Below, in pieces: positions 1-10,391 of a stretch of 64,000 nt of DNA. Where the stretch lies: the NCBI RefSeq assembly GCF_030812195.1, contig NZ_JAUSSF010000001.1, forward strand, positions 1,922,001-1,986,000. Direction: 5' to 3'. The notes under the pieces are model-generated. The model saw only the letters and a list, made by a program, of their open reading frames with translations, had not been told where the DNA came from and ran no database searches. Origin of the DNA: Chryseobacterium lathyri (GTDB lineage: Bacteria > Bacteroidota > Bacteroidia > Flavobacteriales > Weeksellaceae). How positions within the stretch are numbered: the first letter of the stretch is position 1; each line of letters begins with the position of its first letter. The position numbers were made by a program, and so were the translations under genes.

Positions 1-2726
1 AAGTTAAGTCTTGTGAACACATACCTTCCGTTCTGTCCAAACTGAGAAGTTGAGCGGGAATAGATAAACTGGTCATTGTTTGTGGATGCAGTAAGGTTTT
101 TATCAGGATAAATATCAAAAAGATTGTTCACCCCTACAGTCAGTCCTACATTTTTTGTAAACTGGTAGGCCAGTGAAAGGTCGGTAATGATCTTGTCTCC
201 GATTTGCTGATGTTCATTAAACCCGGTAAGCCCGTCACCGTTGGCATCAATAATATCTGCACCCGTCACTTTTCCGAAATAGGTATTTCTAAGATAGATA
301 CTCGCCTTCTTCCAGGAAAGCGTATGCGATAAGCTTGCTTTTACCCTTGGAACTGCCTCTTCAAGGTATACTCTTGACTTTTCTGAAAAATAGATCTTCT
401 CAAGGTTAGGTGACCGCAAAAGTCCTGAAGAATGGGTATCTCCCACTTTCCTTGTCTCACTAATATTAACCGCGAAATTATTATCAAGCTTAACCCCTGA
501 AAATCTTGCAGTATGGGAAATCACCACATCTACTCCTTTTGTTTCCGTATCAATGGCATTGGTAAAAAACTGTGCTCCATTAATTCCCTCGGCATCAAAA
601 GCAGCCTGTGCGGCAGCCGGAACATCTGATCTTAAGAACTGGTCCGTAAGAATGATCCTGTTGTTGATTCTTGTAAAATATCCGTCTGCAGTAAAAGTAA
701 GTCTGGCAGAAGGAATTCTGTAGGTAAATCCTACACTGGCAGATTTGGAAGTTTCCTGCTTCAGTTTTGGCATTTCCAGTAAGCCTGCAATTTCTGAATC
801 ATTGCTGAATGTTCCCACTTCCAAAAGCTGACTGTTCGTAAATAGAGTTGACGTCACATTATAATAAATCTGATGGATGGAAGGCGCTCTGAATCCTGTA
901 GAACCAGCCAGCCTTACATTAAAATCAGGAGCTACCTTTATTCTTGAAGCCAGTTTATAATTGAAAGTAGATCCAAAATCTGAATAGTTTTCATATCTCG
1001 CTGCTGCATCCACTAATAACCAATTGGTAAAATTGAATTCAACATCAGCATACGCTGCCACGGCCTGTCTGTTCTTGTCTACAGCATTAACAGGCCGAAA
1101 ACCTCCGAAAACCTGCGAACCTCCGGGAAGTGCATTTCCAAAGAAATCCGTTGCTCTCGGGCTTGTATTATTCCACACGTTTCCTGCTGCATCATAAGTT
1201 GCGTAAGAAGCTTCCTCTCCCGGTGTTATTTTAAAATTCTCATAGCGGTGCTCTGCTCCGAAGGCAATATTAATTCCGCTCCATACATCATATTTTTTTG
1301 AGAAATCTAAATTGATCGTGTTCTGGGAAAATCTTAAACCTCCTGCATCAAACTCATCGGGAGATGCGAAACGTAATGAAGTATTTCCAGTATTGCTGAT
1401 ATTATAGGTAAATGAGTTCTGTCCGAATGTATTACTAAAGTCAATATTCCAGCCGTCCCAGTTTCCTTTAATTCCGGCTGAAAGTGACAGATCCTGAATA
1501 TCCGTTCCGATCTGAGGAAGATAACCGTCTGAATACAGTCCTGTAAACGTTCTGCTTTGGTTCGGTTTTCTGTAAAATCCTCCTGAACTGCCATGCCTGA
1601 AGCTGTATCCACCGAAAGAATATACTTTCCAATTGTCATTAATCGGAACTTCAATATTGGCAAAAAGCTGGTGGTTGTTCAGCTTAGACTGTCCTACCTG
1701 CATATTGAAATCTTTTCTGCTCAGCCCTCTGTAAGCCAGTTCCTGATCAGTAAAATCACCCTTCAAAAGTACTTATAAAGCACTAATGGTATTAGCTCCC
1801 TGAATCTGGTTCTGAAGATCCGGAGAAAAATAGCTTACACCCTGAGCATACTGATGAATATAATTAATCAGCTGTTGGGAATTGGGAACATTGTTAATAT
1901 TTGAAAAGAGAGAAGAAAGGTTTACCCCATCATTCTGAGCCCGTTTTTCAATTGCATTGTACGCATTATAAATTGCCCCGCTTTCTGCACCGGCCCTGAA
2001 AGTAGGATTCCTGAACTGTGAAGACCATGTGACGTTATAAAAACCGCCTTTATTTCCTATCTTATTTCCATAATTAAGATCCACCTGAATATTCTGTCCG
2101 TCAAAATCTCCCGTATGGTCATTTGCCGTTGGGGTTAAATTTCCGCCATAGCTCACCTGCCCCGTCAGTTTACCAATATCTTTTTTCAGTTCAAGGTTGA
2201 TAACACCTGCGATAGCATCGGATCCATACTGAGCTGAAGCACCGTCACGTAATACTTCAATCCTGTTTAATGCAAAAGAAGGAATGGAGTTCAAATCGGT
2301 GCCTACCGTTCCTCTTCCCGGTGTTCCGTTGACATTGACCAACGCTGAGGTATGCCTTCTCTTTCCGTTCACCAAAACCAGCACCTGATCCGGCCCCAAT
2401 CCTCTCAGCTGAGCCGGATCCAAATGGTCTGTTCCATCTGAATTGGTCTGAATGGTAGAGGTAAATGATGGTGCCACTGCGTTCAGAATTTGTCCTATAC
2501 TGGATTGTGGAAGAATTACCGATGATTCTTTTATATTGAAGACATCCACAGGAACCGGGCTGTCTGTTTTGGATCGTGCACCGGCTCTTGAGCCCAGCAC
2601 CACTACTTCTTCTACATTATTGGTTTTCACGCTGTCTTTTTCTTTTTCCTGCCCGAAAGCATATGTTCCGAGGAAAAAAAGAACTGAAGCTGACAAAATG
2701 GTCTTTTTATTTTTCATACCCTTCAT
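1..2726 (-). pseudogene. TonB-dependent outer-membrane receptor, interrupted by an in-frame stop and cut by the window edge
   Basis: Outer-membrane TonB-dependent receptor; such proteins import large or scarce substrates using energy from TonB/ExbBD. The substrate is not readable. Starting at the ATG at 2726 (or 2717; the more upstream codon is TTG) there is a signal peptide ending AYAFGQ-like, a TonB-box-like stretch (EEVVVLGSR) and a plug domain (LRGLGPDQVLVLVNGKRR, IEVLRDGASAQYGSDAIAGV). A TAA codon at 1773-1775 ends the frame after NTISAL, near residue 318. The same frame then stays open to position 3, and translates as a typical beta-barrel (ELAYRGLSRKDFN, GSTGFRAPSIHQIYYN, VNNLFDIYP) ending GRYVFTRLN, so only about one residue and the stop lie outside the window. 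One base change explains the break. It is either a genuine pseudogene or a sequencing error. Confidence 0.85.
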
Positions 2727-2782
2727 CAATTAAATAGTTTATGTTTTTTGAGTGGCAAATGTAGAATAAATTTACTAGTCTA

Positions 2783-2790
2783 CAAAGATA
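2783..2790 (-). promoter_or_regulatory. Candidate -7 box for the TonB receptor gene
   Basis: On the minus strand this reads TATCTTTG, matching the Bacteroidota -7 consensus TAnnTTTG, about 57 bp before the ATG at 2726. No good TTTG -33 element sits at 19-20 bp, so the call rests on one box. Confidence 0.35.
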
Positions 2791-2988
2791 ATAGACTTTT
2801 GTTTTATGAAAATTTAAGATAGCTTTCTTCTATTGTTGTTTTAAAAACGAATGATACTAATTTTTCACAAATGCCACCAGGATCGCAAAATACATTCGTG
2901 CTATCTTGCGTTTGAATAAAAAAACGGAATCCAAAAATGGAATCCGTTATAAAATATTCTCCTCAGCTTCTGTGCTGAAAATCAACTG

Positions 2989-5319
2989 TTATATTTTTGT
3001 AAGCTTAGCATATTTCAGAATAAGGTTTTTCTCTCCTTCATGAATGAAAATCACCTTGGCTTTAATGTTCTGCGGATCTGTACCATCCAGGAAAGAAACT
3101 TCTCCAATCCCGAAACGGTCGTGTCTTACCTTATCTCCGACTTCAATATCCTGTGAAGAAGCACCACTTGGATTGATAATTTTTGCAGTGCTTACAGGTT
3201 TCAGTTTTCTGACTTCCGGTGCAGGTTTTGAGCCATCTCCTTTGTCAATGGTTTTCTTTTCAACTCTTCTGAATGCTTTTTGTTCGGAAGGATGCTCATC
3301 AAAAATATTGGATTTGATTCCTGTATTATTGATAAACCTCTTTTCTAGAGCGGGATTTAAGAATTCAATATATTCATCATCAATTTCGCTCAAGAATCTT
3401 GAGGGCTCTGCATCCGTAATTTTCCCCCATTGGAAGCGCGAAACCGCGTAAGAGAAAAACACCTGCTTTTCCGCTCTTGTCAGTGCCACATAAAATAAAC
3501 GTCTTTCTTCTTCCAGATCTTCCCTTGTTGCTGAACTCATAAAGCTTGGGAAAAGGTTTTCTTCAAGCCCCACAAGGTGTACCACTGGGAATTCCAGCCC
3601 CTTGGATAGGTGAATGGTCATTAAAGAAACCATATCCTCATCCGTATTTTTATCCTGCGTATCGGCAGAAAGGGCAATATTCTCAAGGAAATTCGGAAGG
3701 CTCGGGTCACCATCTTCCAGCTGCATCTGCTCTTCAATAAATCCTTGCATAGAGTTCATCAATTCCTGTACGTTTTCTACCCTGGAAATCCCTTCAGGAG
3801 TCTGGTCGTCTTTTAAGAATTTAATCAGTCCGCTGCGTTTGGCGACTTCCATGGCCACACTATAAGCCGTGTCAGTTTTCAGCAATACCTGGAAGGCTTT
3901 GATCATGGACCAGAAATCATTCAGTTTGGTTAAAACACCATTGTTTAAGCCCAATTGCTGAGCATACATCGGTAGATTACCCAGCACCTGTGAAATGGTC
4001 ACATTATGAGAATCTGCAAAAACAATCAGTTTATTCTGTGTGGTTTCCCCAATTCCTCTTGTAGGGTAATTGATGATCCTCATCAATGCCTCCGAGTCAT
4101 TTTCATTGATCAGAAGACGCAGGTAAGCGATAAGGTCTTTCACCTCTTTTCTCTGATAGAAAGAAAGCCCTCCGTAAACCTTATACGGAATATTTTTACG
4201 TCTCAGCGCATCTTCAAATGCTCTGGTCTGCGAGTTGGTTCTGTACAAGATCGCAAAATCACTGTATTTTCTCTGGTCGGTATTTCTAAGTTCCCAGATA
4301 TTTCCGGCCACAAAATTCGCTTCATCAGCATCGGAAAGGGAACGGTATATTTTGATCTTATCTCCTTCTTCGTTATCGCTGAAAACATTCTTTTTAAACT
4401 GCTGTAAATTTTTTGCTATGACAACATTGGCTGCATTCACAATATTCTGAGTCGAGCGGTAATTCTGCTCTAGGGAAACTGTTATGGCATCAGGATAATC
4501 TTTCTTGAAATTTAAGATGTTATAAATATTCGCACCTCGGAAGGAATAGATGGACTGTGCATCATCCCCTACCACACAGATATTCTCAAATTTTGAAGCC
4601 AGCGCTTTCACAATAAGATACTGGGAATGGTTGGTATCCTGGTACTCATCTACCATGATATACCTGAACCTGTCCTGATATTTGGCCAGCACTTCCGGAA
4701 AACGGGTTAATAATTCATTGGTTTTCAAAAGTAAATCATCAAAATCCATGGCTCCGTTCTTGAAGCATGCCTCTACATATTTCTGGTAGATCTTCCCGAT
4801 GAATTTCATGTTGGCTTTTTCATCAGCTTCCATCAGTTCAGGATTGTTGAAATAAGCTTTTACCGTGATCAGATTGTTTTTGTATGTTGAAATTCTTGCC
4901 TGAACTTTTTTAGGTTTATAAAGATCGGCATCGATATTCATGTCTTTAAGAACTTTTCTGATGACATTCAGGGCATCCTGCTGGTCATAGATGGTAAAAT
5001 TGGACGGATAACCCAGATAATGACCTTCAATTCTCAGAATTCTTGCAAAAACCGAGTGGAAAGTTCCCATCCATAAGCTTCTTGCGTTGCTGTCCCCCAC
5101 TACTTTCGCGATACGGTCCTTCATTTCGCGGGCCGCTTTGTTGGTAAAAGTTAGTGCCAGAATATTAAAAGGATCAATTCCGTTGTGGATCAGGTGGGCA
5201 ATACGCATGGTAAGCACACGTGTCTTTCCGGAACCCGCCCCTGCAAGCACCATCAATGGTCCCTGTAGAGAGGTAACGGCTTCATATTGTGATTCATTGA
5301 GTCCTTTCAGATAATCCAT
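2989..5319 (-). CDS. uvrD: UvrD/PcrA-type superfamily 1A DNA helicase
   Basis: ATP-driven 3'-5' DNA helicase of nucleotide excision repair and replication-fork maintenance, cytoplasmic. Visible motifs in order are the Q motif (LNESQYEAV), Walker A GAGSGKT at residues 27-33, Walker B DEYQDTN, QNYRST (motif IV), HLSKGLEFPVVHLVGLEE (motif V) and FYVALTRAEKQVF (motif VI). The C-terminus has the Tudor-like domain of PcrA (VGDKVRHDRFGIGEV). An ATG further upstream (5370) would add 17 residues unlike the family; the ATG at 5319, directly before DYLKGLNESQ, fits the usual N-terminus, giving 776 residues. It is transcribed toward the TonB receptor gene and away from the M16 peptidases. UvrD and PcrA cannot be told apart from sequence alone. 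Confidence 0.95.
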   Translation of the reverse strand: MDYLKGLNESQYEAVTSLQGPLMVLAGAGSGKTRVLTMRIAHLIHNGIDPFNILALTFTNKAAREMKDRIAKVVGDSNARSLWMGTFHSVFARILRIEGHYLGYPSNFTIYDQQDALNVIRKVLKDMNIDADLYKPKKVQARISTYKNNLITVKAYFNNPELMEADEKANMKFIGKIYQKYVEACFKNGAMDFDDLLLKTNELLTRFPEVLAKYQDRFRYIMVDEYQDTNHSQYLIVKALASKFENICVVGDDAQSIYSFRGANIYNILNFKKDYPDAITVSLEQNYRSTQNIVNAANVVIAKNLQQFKKNVFSDNEEGDKIKIYRSLSDADEANFVAGNIWELRNTDQRKYSDFAILYRTNSQTRAFEDALRRKNIPYKVYGGLSFYQRKEVKDLIAYLRLLINENDSEALMRIINYPTRGIGETTQNKLIVFADSHNVTISQVLGNLPMYAQQLGLNNGVLTKLNDFWSMIKAFQVLLKTDTAYSVAMEVAKRSGLIKFLKDDQTPEGISRVENVQELMNSMQGFIEEQMQLEDGDPSLPNFLENIALSADTQDKNTDEDMVSLMTIHLSKGLEFPVVHLVGLEENLFPSFMSSATREDLEEERRLFYVALTRAEKQVFFSYAVSRFQWGKITDAEPSRFLSEIDDEYIEFLNPALEKRFINNTGIKSNIFDEHPSEQKAFRRVEKKTIDKGDGSKPAPEVRKLKPVSTAKIINPSGASSQDIEVGDKVRHDRFGIGEVSFLDGTDPQNIKAKVIFIHEGEKNLILKYAKLTKI

Positions 5320-5602
5320 ACTGCAAAAATTTTGGGAACACAAAATTAATGTATTCAAAGGACAATTCAAATTATGAGTTTAATTTATAGAAAGTAAAAA
5401 ATTGGACAGCCTGTTCTTAAGGGCCAAAACAGTTTTAATCAGAAGTATTCGCTGCCATCATTTTTGTTTTTGTATTGGATATCTTCCGGTTTACAAAACT
5501 GTAGACTTATAAATTTCACAAATAAATCAATAAAAAAGTAGAGTAATTATGTAACAAATGCTTCGTTTCTGTTACTAATTTATCCAAAACAATTTCTACT
5601 TT

Positions 5603-6916
5603 ATGAAAAAGCGACTTCTTTCTGTTGCAGCAGCATCTTTCTTCGGAATGATCCTGAATGCACAGCAAATTAAATTCGAAGAATATGACCTGCCAAACGG
5701 TCTTCACGTAATTCTTCACCAGGATAATTCTGCGCCGGTAGTCACTACTGGGGTCATGTATCATGTAGGTGCTAAGGATGAAGTAAAGGGAAGAACAGGT
5801 TTTGCCCATTTTTTCGAACATCTTTTATTTGAGGGAACACCCAATATCAAAAGAGGTGAATGGTTCAAGATCGTTTCTTCAAACGGAGGACAAAATAATG
5901 CAAACACTACGAATGACCGGACGTATTATTATGAAACATTCCCTTCGAATAACGAGCAGCTGGGTCTTTGGATGGAAGCTGAAAGAATGCGCCATGCTTT
6001 GATCAACCAGGTGGGAGTAGATACTCAGAGAGAGGTTGTAAAAGAGGAAAAAAGATTAAGAATGGATAACCAGCCTTATGGAAATCTTTTCCCTACCATT
6101 CAGAAAAATTTATTTACCAATCACCCGTACAACTGGCCTACGATCGGTTCTATGGAAGATCTTAACTCTGCAAAGCTGGAAGAGTTCCAGGCTTTTTATA
6201 AAAAATATTATGTTCCGAACAATGCTACATTAGTGGTTGCAGGAGACATTAAGCCTGAGCAAACTAAAAAATGGATCCAGGAATATTACGGAGGAATTCA
6301 AAAAGGAACGCTTTATCCGAAAGATTTCCCGAAAGACGCTCCTATCACTCAGGAAAAAGAGGTAACGGCTACAGACCCGAACATTCAGCTTCCTGCGTAT
6401 ATTTTTGCATACAGAACACCTGCCAATAAAGAAAAGGATGCGTATGTTCTTGATATGCTTTCTTCTTACCTGAGCAATGGTAAATCATCTGTTTTATACA
6501 AAAAACTGGTGGATCAGGATAAAAAAGCACTTGCCGTACAGGCTTTCAACCAGGGTCTTGAAGATTACAGTATTTTTGCATTCTTCGCAATCCCGATGGG
6601 ACAGACGACAAAGCAGACTTTGCAGGCTGATATCGATACAGAAATCAAAAAACTGCAGACAGGCCTGATCTCTGAGGAGGATTATCAGAAACTTCAGAAT
6701 CAGTATGAGAATCAGTTTGTAAATGCCAACTCTAGTATTCAGGGAATTGCTGCTTCATTGGCTACCAATCATGTGCTGATGGGTGATACCAACCTGATCA
6801 ATAAGGAAATTGACATCTACAGATCGATCACGAAACAAGATCTGCAAAACGCTGCCAAGAAATATCTGAATTCTAATCAAAGGGTAATCATTAATTACGT
6901 TCCTGAAAAAAAGTAA
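5603..6916 (+). CDS. M16-family zinc metallopeptidase, catalytic subunit
   Basis: Secreted or periplasmic insulinase-type peptidase. A 20-22 residue signal peptide (MKKRLLSVAAASFF...LNAQ) is followed by the inverted zinc motif HFFEH at residues 69-73, with the supporting glutamate expected near residue 149. The 437-residue length fits a two-domain M16B protease. A second M16 gene with a ruined zinc motif starts 52 bp downstream in the same direction, so the two probably form an active/inactive heterodimer like the mitochondrial processing peptidase and its bacterial relatives. Substrate unknown; degradation of periplasmic peptides is the usual role. Confidence 0.9.
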   Translation: MKKRLLSVAAASFFGMILNAQQIKFEEYDLPNGLHVILHQDNSAPVVTTGVMYHVGAKDEVKGRTGFAHFFEHLLFEGTPNIKRGEWFKIVSSNGGQNNANTTNDRTYYYETFPSNNEQLGLWMEAERMRHALINQVGVDTQREVVKEEKRLRMDNQPYGNLFPTIQKNLFTNHPYNWPTIGSMEDLNSAKLEEFQAFYKKYYVPNNATLVVAGDIKPEQTKKWIQEYYGGIQKGTLYPKDFPKDAPITQEKEVTATDPNIQLPAYIFAYRTPANKEKDAYVLDMLSSYLSNGKSSVLYKKLVDQDKKALAVQAFNQGLEDYSIFAFFAIPMGQTTKQTLQADIDTEIKKLQTGLISEEDYQKLQNQYENQFVNANSSIQGIAASLATNHVLMGDTNLINKEIDIYRSITKQDLQNAAKKYLNSNQRVIINYVPEKK

Positions 6917-6968
6917 TCATTTAAAACTCAGGTTTGAAAGATGATTATTAAAAATTAAATTTTTACAA

Positions 6969-9014
6969 ATGAAAAAGCAATTAACATATATAGCTGCAGC
7001 GTTTTTATTCGCAGGAACGGTTTCAGCACAAAAAATTGACCTTAATGCAATGCCGAAGCCGGGACCTACTCCTGCCATCAACATTGCAAAACCAAAAACT
7101 TTCCAGCTGAGCAACGGCCTTACGGTAATGGTGGTGGAAAATAATAAACTGCCGAGAGTAAATACTACCCTTTCTATGGACAGACCACCTTTTCTTGAAG
7201 GAAGTGTAGCCGGTGTAAGTTCTATCATGGCTGAGCAGTTCGAAAACGGAACAACCAATCTGAGCAAAGAGGATTTTAACAAAAAAGTAGATTATCTGGG
7301 AGCTAATTTAAGCTTTTCTTCCAATGGTGCTTTTGCAAACTCTCTTTCAAAATACTTCCCTGAAGTATTGGGCTTAATGGCAGATGCGATCATTAATCCT
7401 AAATTTTCTGCGGAAGAAATTCAAAATTCAAAAGAAAGAGCGGTAGAAGGATTGAAATCTGAAGAGAAAAATGCTTCTTCTATCGCTTCTAAGGTTTCCA
7501 CTGCCTTAATGTATGGTAAAAATACAGCCAGGGGTGAGTTTGAAACCGTGGAAACCATCAATAAAATTCAATTAGCTGACGTACAAAACGTTTATAAAAA
7601 ATATTACGCTCCGGACAATGCTTATTTAGTAATTGTAGGTGACGTGAAATTTGATAAGGTAAAATCGCTGGTGGAAAAAGCTTTCAGCGGATGGAAAAAG
7701 GCCAATACCCCTGTAACAGCTCTGGAACAGGCTTCTAACCTTGCTAAAACAGAAATTAATGTGGTGGATGTTCCTTCTGCTGTACAGTCTGTGGTTTCGG
7801 TGAACAACCTGAACAATCTTAAAATGAAGGACCCGAACTATTTTGCTGCTACAATGGCCAATTATATCCTAGGCGGTGGTGGTGAAGCAAGACTTTTCAT
7901 GAACCTTCGCGAGAAGAACGGATTTACGTATGGTGCTTATTCGAATATGAATGCCGGTAAATATTCTTCTGATTTCTCCGCTGATGCCAGTGTAAGAAAT
8001 GAGGTTACGGATAAAGCGGTTAAAGAATTTATGAATGAACTTAATGCCATTTCTACCGTAAAGCCTGAAGAACTGGAAAATGCCAAGGCTAAACTGAAAG
8101 GATCTTTCATCATGTCTCTGGAGAAACCGGAAACGATCGCCAAGTTTGCTTTAAATCAAAAGGTTCAGGATCTTCCATCTGATTTCTATACCAATTATTT
8201 AAAATCAATTGATAAAGTAACTGCCGCTGATATTTCCAATGCGGTGAAATCTACCATTCTACCTAATCAAAGCAGAATTTTTATTGCCGGTAAAGCCTCT
8301 GATATTTCTGAAGGACTTGAAAAATTGGGCTATCCTGTAAAATATTACGACAAAGAAGCCAATCCGGTAGCAAAGCCGACTGCACAAAAAGTTGATGCCA
8401 ATGTAAGTGTTGCTTCTATTGCTGACAAATACATCAGTGTAATCGGAGGAAAAGCAAATCTCACGAAAATCTCTTCTTACACAATGAACGCTTCGATGTC
8501 TATGCAGGGACAGAATATTGATTTTAAAATCACAAAAGCCCAAGGCGGCAAGGAACTAACATCAGTTACTGCCATGGGCCAGGTTGTTCAAAAGCAGGTT
8601 TTCGACGGAAAACAGGGATATTCTGAGCAAATGGGACAGAAAACACCTATGAAACCGGAACAAGTCGCTGAAAAACAGAAAAACACTGAATTATTTGAAG
8701 AATTAGGCTTTGCAAAATCTTCAGATTACAAAGTGGCCGGAATTGAAAAAATCGGTGGCGAAGATTCCTATGCTGTTAAAGGAAATAATGTAACGTATTA
8801 CTACAGTGTAGCTACAGGATTAAAAACAGGAGAAACCAGAACTGCTAAGGCCCAAGGACAGGAAGTAACCATTCCTACCACTTTTTCTAATTACAAGGAT
8901 GTAAATGGTGTGAAAATGCCACATACGATCTCAGTGAATCAAATGGGCATGGACATGGTCATGAATGTAAAATCATACGAAGTGAACCAGGCTAAAGATT
9001 CTGATTTTAAATAA
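6969..9014 (+). CDS. M16-family peptidase-like protein, catalytically dead, with a LolA-like C-terminal extension
   Basis: Signal peptide (MKKQLTYIAAAFLFAGTVSAQ), then two M16 domains (about residues 35-450). Where HxxEH is expected the sequence is SSIMAEQFENGT, so the zinc ligands are lost; the R/Y pair of M16 C-domains is kept (LREKNGFTYGAYS). About 210 further residues (from about 470) start with VASIADKYISVIGG and read as a beta-rich domain resembling outer-membrane lipoprotein-sorting (LolA-like) proteins. At 681 residues it is longer than a plain M16B subunit because of this tail. It probably partners the upstream active subunit; the tail could bind lipid or lipopeptide ligands, which is inference. 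A terminator follows at once. Confidence 0.85.
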   Translation: MKKQLTYIAAAFLFAGTVSAQKIDLNAMPKPGPTPAINIAKPKTFQLSNGLTVMVVENNKLPRVNTTLSMDRPPFLEGSVAGVSSIMAEQFENGTTNLSKEDFNKKVDYLGANLSFSSNGAFANSLSKYFPEVLGLMADAIINPKFSAEEIQNSKERAVEGLKSEEKNASSIASKVSTALMYGKNTARGEFETVETINKIQLADVQNVYKKYYAPDNAYLVIVGDVKFDKVKSLVEKAFSGWKKANTPVTALEQASNLAKTEINVVDVPSAVQSVVSVNNLNNLKMKDPNYFAATMANYILGGGGEARLFMNLREKNGFTYGAYSNMNAGKYSSDFSADASVRNEVTDKAVKEFMNELNAISTVKPEELENAKAKLKGSFIMSLEKPETIAKFALNQKVQDLPSDFYTNYLKSIDKVTAADISNAVKSTILPNQSRIFIAGKASDISEGLEKLGYPVKYYDKEANPVAKPTAQKVDANVSVASIADKYISVIGGKANLTKISSYTMNASMSMQGQNIDFKITKAQGGKELTSVTAMGQVVQKQVFDGKQGYSEQMGQKTPMKPEQVAEKQKNTELFEELGFAKSSDYKVAGIEKIGGEDSYAVKGNNVTYYYSVATGLKTGETRTAKAQGQEVTIPTTFSNYKDVNGVKMPHTISVNQMGMDMVMNVKSYEVNQAKDSDFK

Positions 9015-9032
9015 GGAATACTATTTTATAGA

Positions 9033-9065
9033 AAAAACGGCAGCTGACGCTGCCGTTTTTATTTT
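9033..9065 (+). terminator. Rho-independent terminator after the M16 pair
   Basis: Perfect 12-bp stem AAAAACGGCAGC / GCTGCCGTTTTT with a TGAC loop, continuing into a T-rich tail. Confidence 0.9.
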
Positions 9066-9088
9066 TAATAACATTTACCCTGATCTTC

Positions 9089-9119
9089 TTTGCCATTCGG
9101 TAAAAAAAGATTAAATTTG
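9089..9119 (+). promoter_or_regulatory. secG promoter, Bacteroidota consensus
   Basis: TTTG at 9089-9092, exactly 19 bp, then TAAATTTG at 9112-9119. Both boxes match the Bacteroidota sigma-ABfr type consensus (TTTG / TAnnTTTG). The predicted start is about 20 bp before the secG ATG. Confidence 0.75.
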
Positions 9120-9144
9120 CCCATTCAAAAAGATATCAGAATTA

Positions 9145-9504
9145 ATGGATACTATATTTACACTATTGATGGTTCTTGTTATGATTGCCAGCATCTTATT
9201 GGTAATCATCGTTATGGCTCAAAATCCAAAAGGAGGAGGCCTTTCCAGTACTTTCGGAGGAGCATCACCTGCACAGTTCGGAGTACAGAGAACCAATGAT
9301 TTCATGGAAAAAGCAACATGGACTCTGGGCGCAGTAATCATCGTTCTTATCCTTATAAGCGTAGTGATCACAGGTAAGCCTACAACGGCAGCTCCGACAC
9401 AACAGCAGCCAGTAAAGAAAGAAACCACAGCTCCGGCTAAGCAGTCTGCTCCGGCGGCTACTACCACTACTCCGGCTCAGACACCTGCAGCTCCGGCAAA
9501 ATAA
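9145..9504 (+). CDS. secG: Preprotein translocase subunit SecG
   Basis: Small inner-membrane subunit of the SecYEG channel. Two transmembrane helices (residues about 2-22 and 56-76) flank the conserved SecG loop QNPKGGGLSSTFGG. The C-terminal 40 residues are an Ala/Pro/Thr/Lys-rich tail typical of Bacteroidota SecG, visible in the DNA as near-repeats of GCTCCGGC. Length 119 residues fits. It has its own promoter and terminator, so it is a single-gene unit. Confidence 0.93.
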   Translation: MDTIFTLLMVLVMIASILLVIIVMAQNPKGGGLSSTFGGASPAQFGVQRTNDFMEKATWTLGAVIIVLILISVVITGKPTTAAPTQQQPVKKETTAPAKQSAPAATTTTPAQTPAAPAK

Positions 9505-9529
9505 TAACAGACCTATCTTATATACAACA

Positions 9530-9557
9530 AAAGCAGTTCAAATTGAACTGCTTTTTT
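9530..9557. terminator. Bidirectional terminator between secG and the glycosyltransferase gene
   Basis: Perfect 11-bp stem AAAGCAGTTCA / TGAACTGCTTT with a 3-nt loop, A-run on the left and T-run on the right. It serves the two convergent genes and slightly overlaps the 3' end of the glycosyltransferase. Confidence 0.88.
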
Positions 9558-10389
9558 ATTTTAGTTTGATTTTCTCGATCTTGTGGCGGAGTCTCAGTCC
9601 TGCTTTTAAAAACGAATACTGCATAGGCTTGGATTCTCTGTAGTACTTATCTATAAAGATCTGCATAGCCCCATAAAACCGATCAAGGTACACCTCATCC
9701 TTAACGGTACTTTCTCCTTTATGATGGAGAATGGAAGCTTTTCCGTAATAATAGTTTTTATAACCGTTTCTCAACAGCGTATAGCAAAGGTCTATATCTT
9801 CCCCGTACATAAAATAAGATTCATCAAGGCCTCCAATTTTTTCGTAGACATCTTTTCTGATCAATAAAAAAGCTCCGGTAACCACATCTACTTCTGCAAC
9901 TTCAGTTTCATCAATATCGCTTCTGTAATAAGATTTTGAATTGCTTCTTTTCAAATTTGTAAACAGTTTTTCAAAAGAATTGAACATATCGGGTACGGAA
10001 CGTTTACTTTCAGGCAGGAAATTCCCCTCTGTATCATGCATCCTTACTCCGAGACATCCAAAATCCGACTTGGAATCTGCAAAATCCAGAATATCTTTCA
10101 TATAAGATCCTTCCAGCTCAGTATCGGGATTTAGAAGAAGAACATATTCTCCGGCTGCTGTTTTTATCGCTTTATTATTGGCAACAGCAAAACCTTCATT
10201 TTGTTCCGAGGATATAAAATGTACTTTAGGAAATTCCGGAATGAGATCACTCCAGGAAGCGTCTGTAGATGCATTATCTATGACAATTACTTCATAGCTC
10301 TCCCCTTCCGTATATTTTTGGATAGACAGAAGGCAGTTTCTCAACAGCCGGGTCACATTATAATTAACAATAATTATCGACAGCTTCAT
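9556..10389 (-). CDS. Family 2 glycosyltransferase (rhamnosyltransferase-like)
   Basis: GT-A fold glycosyltransferase, probably building cell-surface polysaccharide. The N-terminus KLSIIIVNYNVTRLL and VIDNASTDAS is the classic GT2 nucleotide-sugar site; LLLNPDTEL is the DxD-region, and GGLDESYFMYGEDIDLCYTL is the acceptor-side motif of the WcaA/rhamnosyltransferase subgroup. 277 residues, soluble, no membrane helices. Its start lies 3 nt after the recR stop, so the two are probably co-transcribed. Donor and acceptor sugars cannot be read from sequence. Confidence 0.85.
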   Translation of the reverse strand: MKLSIIIVNYNVTRLLRNCLLSIQKYTEGESYEVIVIDNASTDASWSDLIPEFPKVHFISSEQNEGFAVANNKAIKTAAGEYVLLLNPDTELEGSYMKDILDFADSKSDFGCLGVRMHDTEGNFLPESKRSVPDMFNSFEKLFTNLKRSNSKSYYRSDIDETEVAEVDVVTGAFLLIRKDVYEKIGGLDESYFMYGEDIDLCYTLLRNGYKNYYYGKASILHHKGESTVKDEVYLDRFYGAMQIFIDKYYRESKPMQYSFLKAGLRLRHKIEKIKLK

Positions 10390-10391
10390 AT

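Noticed and set aside
9400..9503. Short tandem repeats of GCTCCGGC-like units
   Set aside because: They are the coding sequence of the Ala/Pro-rich tail of SecG, not an independent repeat array.
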